Shown one piece after another: positions 16,707 through 26,557 of a DNA stretch of 51,507 bases (position 1 is its first letter; every line of letters begins with the position of its first letter). The stretch is taken from positions 1 to 51,507 of the forward strand of contig VBKL01000047.1 of the NCBI GenBank assembly GCA_005879805.1, read 5' to 3'. The notes under the pieces were generated by a model. The model saw only the letters and a program-made list of their open reading frames with translations, did no database searches and had not been told where the DNA came from. The position numbers and the translations under genes are program-made. This stretch comes from Deltaproteobacteria bacterium (GTDB taxonomy: Bacteria; Myxococcota; Myxococcia; Myxococcales; 40CM-4-68-19).

Positions 16707-17269
16707 GTCTGCGGCCTGACCACGAGCGACCGGTCTGCGACGGACGAGAGCCGGTCGATATCGTCGATACTGACCTCGCGCCCAGCGTGCCGGAACCAGT
16801 TCGACAGCACGTAGTCGACGGCATTGACGACTTCCCGGACCGTTTTCAGCACATGCATGTGGAACCGCTCGGCAAATACCTTGCCGCGCCGGCCGAGCGC
16901 GGCGTTCAGCCTCTTGGCCACGCGGATGGCGAGAGCCTGGATGCCGCGGGACAGCGCCGCTTGGTCATCCGCTTCGGCGATCAGGTGCAGGTGATTGCTC
17001 TGCAACGACAGCTCGGCGACGCGAAACCCATCGCGCTCGCGGGCCGCCTCGAGCGCCGGCAATACCGCCCGATAGCATTGCCGACTGCGCAGGCTCGCGA
17101 GGCCGTCTACCAGACGCAACGTCACGTGTACCGGGTGATGTCGCGAGAGCGCCGGCCGTTTGAGGTGCGGCACGGTACCGGGTTGCTTTCGGGGTCTGCC
17201 CGCTCCTTGGCGCGGACCACCACGACCCTTGTAATGCAAATCGAAGGCAAGTTGTCCGCGCCGCTTCAT
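16670..17269 (-). CDS. REP-associated tyrosine transposase (RAYT, Y1_Tnp family)
   Basis: A 199-residue relative of IS200/IS605-type single-strand transposases. The N-terminus is basic with an AT-hook-like RGGPRQGAGRPRK. The HUH motif is in SNHLHLIAEADD, and the likely nucleophile Tyr in VVNAVDYVLSNWF, with the usual ARRLNAALGRRGKVFAERFH-type stretch (here AIRVAKRLNAALGRRGKVFA) between. RAYTs are usually single-copy domesticated genes that process REP palindromes. I see no obvious REP pairs or target duplications in the window, so this is probably an orphan. The ATG at 17269 follows a strong promoter so closely that the mRNA may be leaderless; an in-frame ATG lies four codons upstream. Confidence 0.82.
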   Translation of the reverse strand: MKRRGQLAFDLHYKGRGGPRQGAGRPRKQPGTVPHLKRPALSRHHPVHVTLRLVDGLASLRSRQCYRAVLPALEAARERDGFRVAELSLQSNHLHLIAEADDQAALSRGIQALAIRVAKRLNAALGRRGKVFAERFHMHVLKTVREVVNAVDYVLSNWFRHAGREVSIDDIDRLSSVADRSLVVRPQTWLLRMAWTKAG

Positions 17270-17276
17270 TGAAATT

Positions 17277-17304
17277 AGCATATATTGCCGAGCGCGTTTG
17301 TCAA
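17277..17304 (-). promoter_or_regulatory. sigma-70-type promoter of the RAYT gene
   Basis: On the minus strand a perfect TTGACA (17304-17299) is followed after 16 bases by TATGCT (17282-17277), in an AT-rich stretch unlike its surroundings. Transcription would begin near 17270, at or next to the ATG at 17269. The -35 overlaps the stop codon of the upstream 61-residue gene. Confidence 0.5.
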
Positions 17305-17486
17305 CTGGATTTGCGAAGATTGCGTGCGCGCGCGAGGCATTTTGTGCATGTGATAGCTGCCGCATCGTGCGCCACGATGCCGGCGACCTGCGCTCGGTGC
17401 GCCGCTTCCTGATCCCGCGGGTTGCAGAGGAGCATCCCGTTCTCGTCGAGCCAATGGAGGTCCCGCGTTTCCCGTCTCGACCGCAT
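17301..17486 (-). CDS. 61-residue zinc-ribbon-like protein
   Basis: A short protein that reads as genuine coding sequence: RDLHWLDENGMLLCNPRDQE, then AHRAQVAGIV and ITCTKCLARA. One Cys (C21) and a C-x2-C pair (C47, C50), with His residues between, could bind zinc. This CNPR...TCxxC layout recurs in small phage and bacterial proteins of unknown role. The ATG at 17486 has AAGGG seven bases upstream. It lies 11 bases after the EamA gene stop, so it may be the last gene of that transcript, and its 3' end overlaps the RAYT promoter. Confidence 0.55.
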   Translation of the reverse strand: MRSRRETRDLHWLDENGMLLCNPRDQEAAHRAQVAGIVAHDAAAITCTKCLARARNLRKSS

Positions 17487-17496
17487 TGCACCGCCC

Positions 17497-18339
17497 TTAG
17501 ATCGTTATCAACACGACCGCCACCGTTGCGCACGCGAGACCCAACGATTGCACACCGCGCAAGCGCTCACCGAGCACGACCCTCGCCAGCAGCACCGTGC
17601 TCGCCGGGTACAGCGACGCCAGCGTCGCAACGAGCCCCAGCGGACCGGTTCCCGCGGCGAGGACGTAGAGCGTGTTCGCGACCATGTCGAGCGCGCCGCA
17701 GGCCACGGCGGGCACCAGAGCCGCGCGAGAAAGGCGGAGGCCGGCCTTCGACATGAGAGCGGCGCTGGCGAGTAGCGCCGTGGAAACCGCGCGCGCGACG
17801 AGGAGCGGCCACAGGCCGGACCGGGTGCCTGCTCGCGCGAGGCAGACGAAGAACGCGCCGATCGCGACGCCGGACGCGAGAGCGATCCAGATGGACCGGT
17901 CGCGCGCAGTCGTTCGCGAAGCCGCGGCAGGATCGACGCCACGGCTGATCAGCCCGACCGAGAGCACGGCGGCGCCGATCCCGCAGACCGCGAGTGGGCC
18001 GGGCCGCTCTCCCATGGCGCCCGCGACCACGACCGGGATCGCGATCGCGCAAACCGCCGTCACCGGCGCGACGACGCTCACCCGGCCCACGGCGAGGCCG
18101 TAATAGAGCAGCGCCACACCGACCGCGCCGGTAAGGCCCGCTCCGGCGCCCCACCCTGCCTCGGACAGAAGCAGCGGTTCGCCTGGAAAGAAGGGCACCG
18201 CCAGCGCCACGACGACTAGTCCCACACCCTGGGCCAGGGCCGTCGCCGCGAGCGCCGCCGAGCGCCGGGCCGCGGCGCCGCCGAGAAAATCCGCGGTGCC
18301 ATAGAACAGCGCGGAAAGAAGGGCGAGAAGAAGGGCCAT
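17497..18339 (-). CDS. EamA/DMT family transporter
   Basis: A 280-residue membrane protein with about ten hydrophobic helices in two homologous halves, as in the drug/metabolite transporter superfamily. The N-terminal LLLALLSALFYGTADFLGGA and the C-terminal GLVATLASLYPASTVLLARV, followed by LGERLRGVQSLGLACATVAV, match the EamA pattern (the GER motif before the last helix). The substrate cannot be read; amino acids or nucleosides are common. The ATG at 18339 is four bases after the stop of the disrupted TPR gene. The 61-residue protein follows on the same strand. Confidence 0.85.
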   Translation of the reverse strand: MALLLALLSALFYGTADFLGGAAARRSAALAATALAQGVGLVVVALAVPFFPGEPLLLSEAGWGAGAGLTGAVGVALLYYGLAVGRVSVVAPVTAVCAIAIPVVVAGAMGERPGPLAVCGIGAAVLSVGLISRGVDPAAASRTTARDRSIWIALASGVAIGAFFVCLARAGTRSGLWPLLVARAVSTALLASAALMSKAGLRLSRAALVPAVACGALDMVANTLYVLAAGTGPLGLVATLASLYPASTVLLARVVLGERLRGVQSLGLACATVAVVLITI

Positions 18340-18343
18340 TTCC

Positions 18344-19250
18344 CTACCGGCCGACGAACAGACCGTAGCGCCGCCCCGCCGAGGTCTCTTCGAGGACCCA
18401 CCCCACCTGCGCGCCGGCGAATCGGTGGGGCCCGAGGCCGCATTCCTTGGTGAGCAGGAACCGTAGCAGCCGCCGTGCGTGGACGGGATCGATCCCCAAT
18501 CCCTGCGCGAGCAGGACCGTCGACGCGGCCGTGAACTCGTCGAGCGGGACGCGACGCCCGTGCTCGTCCTCGGTGCTCCCGCCGTAGGAGACGTCCGTTC
18601 GTCCCAGCGACGCATCCATCGAGGAAGAAGATCACCGCGAGTCGGTGCACCTTCCCGTGCGCGTCGGCGGTCACCTGCAGCTCGCCGAACGGGGCGCGGT
18701 AGACGCCGTCCGCTCCGCGCACGAATGCCGAGGTCACGAGGACGTTCGCGCCCAGACGCGAAACCGGCGATCCGAGCAAGGAGCGATGCACTGCCCGCCG
18801 CGCGGCTTCCTCGATCCCCTGCAGCCTTGCCGCCAGCGCCGGCTGCGGACCGAGGCGAGCGAGCAATTCGGACAGCTCGCGAGCCGCGCCTTCGTCGTCG
18901 CCGAGCGCTTCGAGGGCAGCGGCAAGCTGCGCGCGCGCACCGGTGTGATCGGGATCGAGGGCCAGCGCCTCGCGCTGCGCGAAGGCAGCGAGACCCACCT
19001 CGCCCGCCTCCAGGAGCGCAAGCCCGCGATCGTGACGAGGCTCCGGATCGCGCGGCGAAAGGTCCGCAGCGCGCCCGTACCACCGCGCGGCGGCTTCCGC
19101 TCTTCCCGCTTTGTGCAGGAGCCGCGCGGCCTCGGACGCGACTCGCGGCCGCTCCAGCGGAGACGCATCCGTCAAGGCGCGCTCGAGGAGCATCTCCACA
19201 TCGCCGCCCTCCGCGAGCGTGCGCCTGGCTTCGTCGAGGACAACCGACAT
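18344..19250 (-). pseudogene. TPR protein with C-terminal domain, broken by a 4-base tandem duplication
   Basis: From ATG 19250 the first 210 residues are TPR-like (AARWYGRAADLSPRDPEPRH, AFAQREALALDPDHTGARAQ), then a mixed domain (SAFVRGADGVYRAPFGELQV). At FFLDG the frame shifts. The natural continuation, DASLGRTDVSYGGSTEDEHG to AGRRYGLFVGR with a TAG at 18346, lies in another frame. The minus strand reads GATGGATG (18620-18613); removing one GATG restores one continuous protein of about 300 residues. The read-through frame instead gives an Arg-rich tail. Function unknown. The intact gene would be coupled to the EamA transporter four bases downstream. Confidence 0.75.
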
Positions 19251-19287
19251 GCAGTCATCCTACTCTGCTGGTCACGAAGGACGAGGA

Positions 19288-19833
19288 ATGCCCCCGACAC
19301 GCGTCTCGATGATCGCCGGCGCCACCGGCGAATGGCGCATCGAACGGATCCTGGCGATCCGCGGCGATCCTTTGCCCGTCGCGGAGCGGCTGCGGCGTGT
19401 CGAGGGAAAGCCGGGCTCGCCTCCCGAAGGGCGCTGGATCCTGCACGGTGTCCGCAGCCACGAGCGCTATACGACGCACGCGGAGAAGGTGCAGCTGACC
19501 AGCGCGAGCCCCGAACTGGGACGCCCCGGCATGCACGCGTGCCTCATTCCGATCCGCAAGTCCGCTGCGTGGTGGGCGCTCGCGCAGGACGAGCGTCGCG
19601 CCCTGTTCGAGGAGCGCTCTCGCCACATCGGCATCGGCCTCGAATATCTGCCGGCGGTTGCCCGGCGTCTCTATCACTGCCGCGATCTCGGCGAGCCGTT
19701 CGACTTCCTCACCTGGTTCGAGTTCGCCCCGAACGACGCGGGCCTCTTCGACGAACTGCTCCGCCGCCTCCGCCAGATCGAGGAGTGGAGCTACGTCGAG
19801 CGCGAGGTCGAAGTCCGCCTCAGCCAGGCTTGA
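19288..19833 (+). CDS. chlorite dismutase-family heme protein
   Basis: A 181-residue member of the Cld/HemQ structural family. Recognisable: SHERYTTHAEK, CLIPIRKSAAWWALAQDERR, the His-containing SRHIGIGLEYLPAVARRLYH, and DLGEPFDFLTWFEFAP, then LRQIEEWSYVEREVEVRL. Members bind heme (detoxifying chlorite or acting as coproheme decarboxylase) or lack it; the residues here do not let me choose. The ATG at 19288 has GAAGGACGAGGA just upstream. It is divergent from the broken TPR gene with a 37-base gap, and its stop touches the stop of convergent yceI. Confidence 0.8.
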   Translation: MPPTRVSMIAGATGEWRIERILAIRGDPLPVAERLRRVEGKPGSPPEGRWILHGVRSHERYTTHAEKVQLTSASPELGRPGMHACLIPIRKSAAWWALAQDERRALFEERSRHIGIGLEYLPAVARRLYHCRDLGEPFDFLTWFEFAPNDAGLFDELLRRLRQIEEWSYVEREVEVRLSQA

Positions 19834-20385
19834 TCAGCCCTTCCAGAGCGCCTCGACATCGATGGTGACGAGGACGTCGTTTCCCACCACGAAGCCCCCG
19901 CGCACGAGCGATGCCTGCCAGCTCACCCCGAAATCGTGCCGGTTCAAGATCGTTTGCGCCGTGAATCCGGCACGGGCCATCGGTCCCTTGTCGACGCCGT
20001 CCTCCCAGTACGGAGTCTCCCACTGGCCGAGGTAGGTCACTCGCAGCGGAGCCTTGTGGGTCACGCCCCGGATGGTGAGGTCCCCGGTCACCGTGAATTC
20101 CGACGGCCCTCCCAGCTGCACGTCATTGCCCTTGAAGGTGATGAGCGGATGCCGCTCGGCATCCAGGAAGTCGGGGCTGCGCAGGTGATCGTCGCGCTGC
20201 GCCTCGCCCGTCCAGATCCTCGGGGCATCGAGAAACGCCTCGACCGACGATTTCTGCGGCGCCTCGGGGTCGAATTCGAGCGTTCCGCGCACGTTCTTGA
20301 AGTGGCCCCGTACCCACGTGACCATCATGTGCCGGACGCAGAACTCCGCCGCGCTGTGCCCCGGTTCGAACACCCAGCGTGCCAT
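19834..20385 (-). CDS. yceI: YceI-family lipid-binding protein
   Basis: A 183-residue lipocalin-like protein of the YceI family, which binds polyisoprenoid chains. The pattern WVFEPGHSAAEFCVRHMMVTWVRG is the classic N-terminus, then GTLEFDP, the HLRSPDFLDAERHPLITF stretch and GDLTIRGVTHKAPLRV. There is no signal peptide, so this is the cytoplasmic form common in soil bacteria. Complete length. Its stop codon abuts that of the convergent Cld-family gene. The 104 bases upstream separate it from divergent clpB. Confidence 0.92.
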   Translation of the reverse strand: MARWVFEPGHSAAEFCVRHMMVTWVRGHFKNVRGTLEFDPEAPQKSSVEAFLDAPRIWTGEAQRDDHLRSPDFLDAERHPLITFKGNDVQLGGPSEFTVTGDLTIRGVTHKAPLRVTYLGQWETPYWEDGVDKGPMARAGFTAQTILNRHDFGVSWQASLVRGGFVVGNDVLVTIDVEALWKG

Positions 20386-20489
20386 GAGCGCTCCCCTGGC
20401 CGACCTGGCAGCCGGCGATCGTCAGCTTACGCCTACACGAAGGTGGCATGCGCCTTGCCACGACGCGTCGCTGCGTTAGGTTGGCGACC

Positions 20490-23114
<2,625 letters not shown>

Positions 23115-23201
23115 AAGGCACGATCCTTCACAGATCCCGCGGGAGGACGTCGGAACCGAGATATACGGTGGCCGGATTTCGAGCGCCGCAGTCCGACCGA
23201 A

Positions 23202-23897
23202 ATGCGCTTCTGGATCGTACTGTTCGTATGCGGTTCCTCGCTCGGCGCATACGCCGACGTGATCCGGCTCGCTGACGGCCAGGTCATCTCGGGAAAAATC
23301 CAGTCGTGTCAGGGGGGCGAGATCGTCGTTGCCCCGCCTGCCACGGCGCCGGTCCTGGTCAAGGTGGCCGACGTCGCTAGTGGCGAAGGCGTGGACATCG
23401 AGCGCTGCCTGGGAGGACCGACGCCCTCCCGGGACGCGGTCGGCGGCCGCTGGTACGGGGCGCAGATCCTCCTCGCGGAGCTCGCGTCCCTTGGGCTCGG
23501 GCCCGTGGGTGCGTGGACCAACACAGGTTCGCTAGCCCTGGTCGGCGCTTTTGGGGTGCTGTTTTCGCCTGCGATCATCCACGGGATTCATGGAAACTGG
23601 GGCCGGGCAGCCGGCAGCGCAGGCATCCACGTCGGGCTGGGACTCGCGGGGGCATTTCTCGGAGCTGCGGTCGGATCGGGTTCTAACGACGACGACGAGG
23701 GTCTGCGCGCGGCCGGTGGCGCCGTGATCGGTCTAATCGCCTCACAAATCGTCGCGACGACCATCGACGTCGCCTCCTTCGCATACGAGGACCCCCCACC
23801 CAGGGTCTCGATGGGCGTGCTCTTCCGAGAGACCGCCCCGGATCGTCGTGGTCAGCGCGCCGCTCCTGCGGGCCTCTCCCTCACCCTCCGCTTCTAG
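23202..23897 (+). CDS. exported Gly-rich membrane protein, unknown function
   Basis: A 231-residue protein with a signal peptide (MRFWIVLFVCGSSLGAYA). Next comes a short domain VIRLADGQVISGKIQSC, a pattern often seen where proteins take part in surface or beta-strand addition, then two hydrophobic Gly/Ala-rich stretches (about 85-130 and 140-185, for example GSAGIHVGLGLAGAFLGAAV). An acidic SNDDDE loop separates them. No family is recognised. TATACG at 23162-23167 could be a -10 element. The gene stands alone after clpB. Confidence 0.65.
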   Translation: MRFWIVLFVCGSSLGAYADVIRLADGQVISGKIQSCQGGEIVVAPPATAPVLVKVADVASGEGVDIERCLGGPTPSRDAVGGRWYGAQILLAELASLGLGPVGAWTNTGSLALVGAFGVLFSPAIIHGIHGNWGRAAGSAGIHVGLGLAGAFLGAAVGSGSNDDDEGLRAAGGAVIGLIASQIVATTIDVASFAYEDPPPRVSMGVLFRETAPDRRGQRAAPAGLSLTLRF

Positions 23898-23960
23898 ATT
23901 GCGCACGCCTTCGAGCTCCCGGATCACGGGTGCGGAATCAAGGCAGCGTAGGATGTTGCG

Positions 23961-24443
23961 ATGGACGAGGCGCTTCTTCGCCGCCTGCGCGAGTCGAGCG
24001 GGCTGAGACTCGACCGCGAGGGCCGTTTCTTCCATCAAGGCACGCCCATCGAGCATGCGCGGACGCTCGCGGTGCTCCACGCGGGCCTGCACCGCGCGGA
24101 GGACGGACGCTGGGCGACGCGCATCGGCAAGGACTGGGCCTACGTGGACGTCGAGGACGCCGCGCGATTCGTGCGCCGGATCGAGCCGCGCGCGGACGTG
24201 CTGCGCGGCCAGCTGGCTACCGGTGAATGGGTCGAGATCGATCCCAGGACGCTCGCGTCCGGCGCCGAAGACGCGCTTTACGTCCGCCTCCCCGACGGGG
24301 AGCGCGCACGGCTCACGCGTCCCGCGCAAGTTTCGCTTCTGCCGTTCCTCGCGGAAGCGGGCGACGCTTTCGAGCTCCGCCTCGGCGAGCGCACCTTTCC
24401 CATCGGCAAGGACGCTGGAAGGGAGCCGGTCAGGAAGATGTGA
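23961..24443 (+). CDS. hypothetical protein, DUF1285-like
   Basis: A 160-residue soluble protein. The layout LRLDREGRFFHQGTPIEHAR, DGRWATRIGKDWAYVDVEDA and RFVRRIEP resembles the N-terminal half of DUF1285 (G-x-W/F-x5-G-x-PI, then V-x-V-E-D), a small beta-rich fold of unknown role. This is a weak family call. The ATG at 23961 lacks a strong ribosome site. A strong stem-loop begins two bases after the stop. Convergent truA lies 240 bases further on. Confidence 0.6.
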   Translation: MDEALLRRLRESSGLRLDREGRFFHQGTPIEHARTLAVLHAGLHRAEDGRWATRIGKDWAYVDVEDAARFVRRIEPRADVLRGQLATGEWVEIDPRTLASGAEDALYVRLPDGERARLTRPAQVSLLPFLAEAGDAFELRLGERTFPIGKDAGREPVRKM

Positions 24444-24445
24444 AC

Positions 24446-24478
24446 GGCGGCGGACAGAGGGGGGTCTGGTCCGCCGCC
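24446..24478 (+). terminator. GC-rich stem-loop after the DUF1285-like gene
   Basis: GGCGGCGGAC (24446-24455) pairs perfectly with GTCCGCCGCC (24469-24478) around a 13-base loop. It starts two bases after the stop codon. There is no T run, so it is either a high-GC terminator or a 3'-end stabilising hairpin. The remainder of the 24444-24682 gap holds one palindrome (listed next) and no gene. Confidence 0.5.
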
Positions 24479-24508
24479 GCCCACCCGTGGCTCACCGGCT
24501 GCCCTCCG

Positions 24509-24525
24509 GGAACGCCAGGCGTTCC
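24509..24525. repeat. 17-base palindrome in a convergent gap
   Basis: GGAACGCC and GGCGTTCC flank a single central A, a perfect dyad. A looser pair TCACAC...GTGTGA lies about 65-90 bases further right. Between convergent genes, hairpins acting on both strands as transcript ends are the simplest reading. A protein-binding site is possible. Confidence 0.35.
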
Positions 24526-24682
24526 GTCCGCAGCCGTTACTTCCACGCTGGTCGACGCAAGCTCTGACAAACGTGCTGTCGTCTACTCACACACCCGGGG
24601 CGCGTGCCGTGTGACAGCCTTTCGGGCGGTTTGTAGGGCGCGGATTTTTGCGCCTGATTTCAATGACTTGGATACGACACGC

Positions 24683-25474
24683 TCAGTCTTCGCCAGCGTC
24701 CTCCGCCCGCGGGTCCGCGTTTCCGGGAAGGTAGAAGACCTCGTCCAGGCAGAGGCCGTGGGACGGCGCCGTCTGTCCCGCGCGGGTCCGATCCCTCGCC
24801 GCGAGCAGCTCGTCGATCGATCCCGGGTCGCGCTTCCCGTGCCCGATCTCCACCAGCGTGCCCGCGATGTTGCGGACCATGTGCTTGAGGAAGGCGGTCG
24901 CCTCGATGGTGAGTCGGATGCGCTCGGCTTCCGGCCCGACGCGCTCCATCTCGATGTCGAGGCGGCGCACTTCGCGAACGGTGGTTTTGGCGGGGCAGTC
25001 CGCGGCGCGGAAGGCGGAGAAGTCGTGCCGGCCGAGCAGCGCGCGGGCGGCGGCGCGCATCGACTCGGTCTCGAGCGGCCGCCGGATCTCCCACACCCTG
25101 CCGCGCAACAGCGGCGAGCGCACGGGCGATCGGAGGATCTCATAGACGTATCGCTTCCCGCGCGCCCATCGCCGCGCATCGAATCCGGGCGGCGCTTCCT
25201 CGGCTCGCACGCAAGCGATCTCTAGCGGGAGGTGCGCGTTGAGGCCCGCGGCCCAGGCGGAGAGCGGAAGATGGCGCGGCGCCTCGAGGGAAGCCACCTG
25301 CCCCCGCGCATGGACGCCGGCGTCGGTCCTGCCGGCGCCGGTCACGCGCACGGGCGAGCCGCAGAGTTTTTCGATCGCTTCCTGCAGAACGCCCTGCACG
25401 CTCGGGCCGTTCGGCTGCACCTGCCAGCCGACGAACGGCGCGCCGTCGTACTCGAGCGTGAGCTTCAAGGACAT
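24683..25474 (-). CDS. truA: tRNA pseudouridine(38-40) synthase
   Basis: A 263-residue enzyme that isomerises uridines 38-40 in the tRNA anticodon arm. The catalytic Asp is in GAGRTDAGVHARGQV (near residue 52). LEYDGAPFVGWQVQPNGPSV at the N-terminus and FLKHMVRNIAGTLVEIGHGK near the C-terminus are standard. Full length, with an acidic tail. The ATG at 25474 follows the second SPFH gene by 15 bases, so it is probably the last gene of that operon. Confidence 0.95.
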   Translation of the reverse strand: MSLKLTLEYDGAPFVGWQVQPNGPSVQGVLQEAIEKLCGSPVRVTGAGRTDAGVHARGQVASLEAPRHLPLSAWAAGLNAHLPLEIACVRAEEAPPGFDARRWARGKRYVYEILRSPVRSPLLRGRVWEIRRPLETESMRAAARALLGRHDFSAFRAADCPAKTTVREVRRLDIEMERVGPEAERIRLTIEATAFLKHMVRNIAGTLVEIGHGKRDPGSIDELLAARDRTRAGQTAPSHGLCLDEVFYLPGNADPRAEDAGED

Positions 25475-25489
25475 GGCGCCCGGGGCGCG

Positions 25490-26557
25490 CTACTTCGCCT
25501 CGTCCTCCACGATCTTCTTCGCCGAGGCAGGGCGCACGGTGCGCGCCTCCTGCACCTGCGACGCCGCGTAACGGGCGATCAGATCGTTGACGTTGGTCGT
25601 CTGCAAGGCGCCGCCCTTCCCTCCGCTCGGGACGAAGAGGATCTGCTTGCCCTCGAGCGCCTCGGCGACGCGGAGCTTGACCATGGTGCGTCCGCCCGCG
25701 CCGCTCATGGCGGCGTTCTGCTTCTCGATGCCCTTCGCGCGGGCCCGCTTCTCGGCGAGGATCGCCTCCGCCTCGCGCTGCGCCCGGAAGAGCTCCGCGT
25801 CGGAGCCGAGCTTTGCCTGATCGAGCTGTCCCTTGGACTTGGCGATCTGCTGCGAGACCTGGCCCTTGGCGGTTTCGAGATTTCGCAGCGCCTCCTGCTG
25901 CGCCGCCTTGCCCTCGCTCACCATCCGCTCCGCGGTCTGCTCCGCGAGCTTCTTGTCGTGGATGACCTTCTCGTACTCCGGATTGAAACGGTGCTCGCCG
26001 AGGATGACGCGCTCGACGATGACGCCTTCCGGATCGAGGACCGCGGCGAGCCGCTGGCGGGCTTCCTCCGCCTTCTCGAAGCGCTTGTCGGAGACGTAGA
26101 ACTCTTCGCTCGTCATCGTGTTGAGCACGTCGCGCACGATGCTGCGGCAGGCCGGGCGGACGAGGGCATCCTTCACCTCGAGATTGTTCCGGCCGACGTG
26201 CGCGAGAAGATATGCCGCCTTGGCGGTGTTGATACGCCAGGCGACCGTCACGTCGACGGCGATGTCGTTGCCGTCGTGGGTCTTGAACTCCAGATCGTCG
26301 CGGCTCGTCCGATCGCCGCGCGACTTGTCGGCCACCATCTCGAGATTTTGCAGCGCGACGTTGTAGACGTTCCAGTCGGTGATGAAGGCGGGGAACGTAT
26401 AGGTCGCTCCTGGCGGGTACGTCTGCGGCTGGATCCCTTGCTCTCCGAGGACGCCGAAGAAGGTCAGCTTGCGGGTGAGGACGCCGATCTCCGTCGAGTC
26501 GGTGGAGTGGAAGGTGCAGCCCGTCGCGAGCAGGAAGAGCGGAAGGATGCGCTTCAC
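25490..26557 (-). CDS. SPFH/prohibitin-domain lipoprotein-like protein (second of a pair)
   Basis: A 355-residue Band 7/SPFH protein. A signal-like start (MKRILPLFLLATGCTFHST, possible lipidation Cys 14) is followed by the SPFH domain (about 22-200: IGVLTRKLTFFGVLGEQGIQ, LEFKTHDGNDIAVDVTVAWR), then a long Ala/Glu/Lys/Gln coiled coil (about 215-290) and a short C-terminal region. SPFH proteins form large membrane rings that scaffold proteases or lipid domains. The ATG overlaps the stop of the first SPFH gene (ATGA), so the two are coupled and probably hetero-oligomerise, as HflK-HflC do. No FtsH or NfeD gene is adjacent. Confidence 0.85.
   Translation of the reverse strand: MKRILPLFLLATGCTFHSTDSTEIGVLTRKLTFFGVLGEQGIQPQTYPPGATYTFPAFITDWNVYNVALQNLEMVADKSRGDRTSRDDLEFKTHDGNDIAVDVTVAWRINTAKAAYLLAHVGRNNLEVKDALVRPACRSIVRDVLNTMTSEEFYVSDKRFEKAEEARQRLAAVLDPEGVIVERVILGEHRFNPEYEKVIHDKKLAEQTAERMVSEGKAAQQEALRNLETAKGQVSQQIAKSKGQLDQAKLGSDAELFRAQREAEAILAEKRARAKGIEKQNAAMSGAGGRTMVKLRVAEALEGKQILFVPSGGKGGALQTTNVNDLIARYAASQVQEARTVRPASAKKIVEDEAK

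Noticed and set aside
20386-20489. Heat-shock type promoter before clpB
   Set aside because: I looked for sigma-32 hexamers and a CIRCE repeat. Only a loose TTGCCA...TAGGTT pair is present, too close to the start to trust.
23135-23144. TCCCGCGGGA palindrome after clpB
   Set aside because: Ten bases with no loop or T run; expected by chance in this composition. Too weak for a terminator call.
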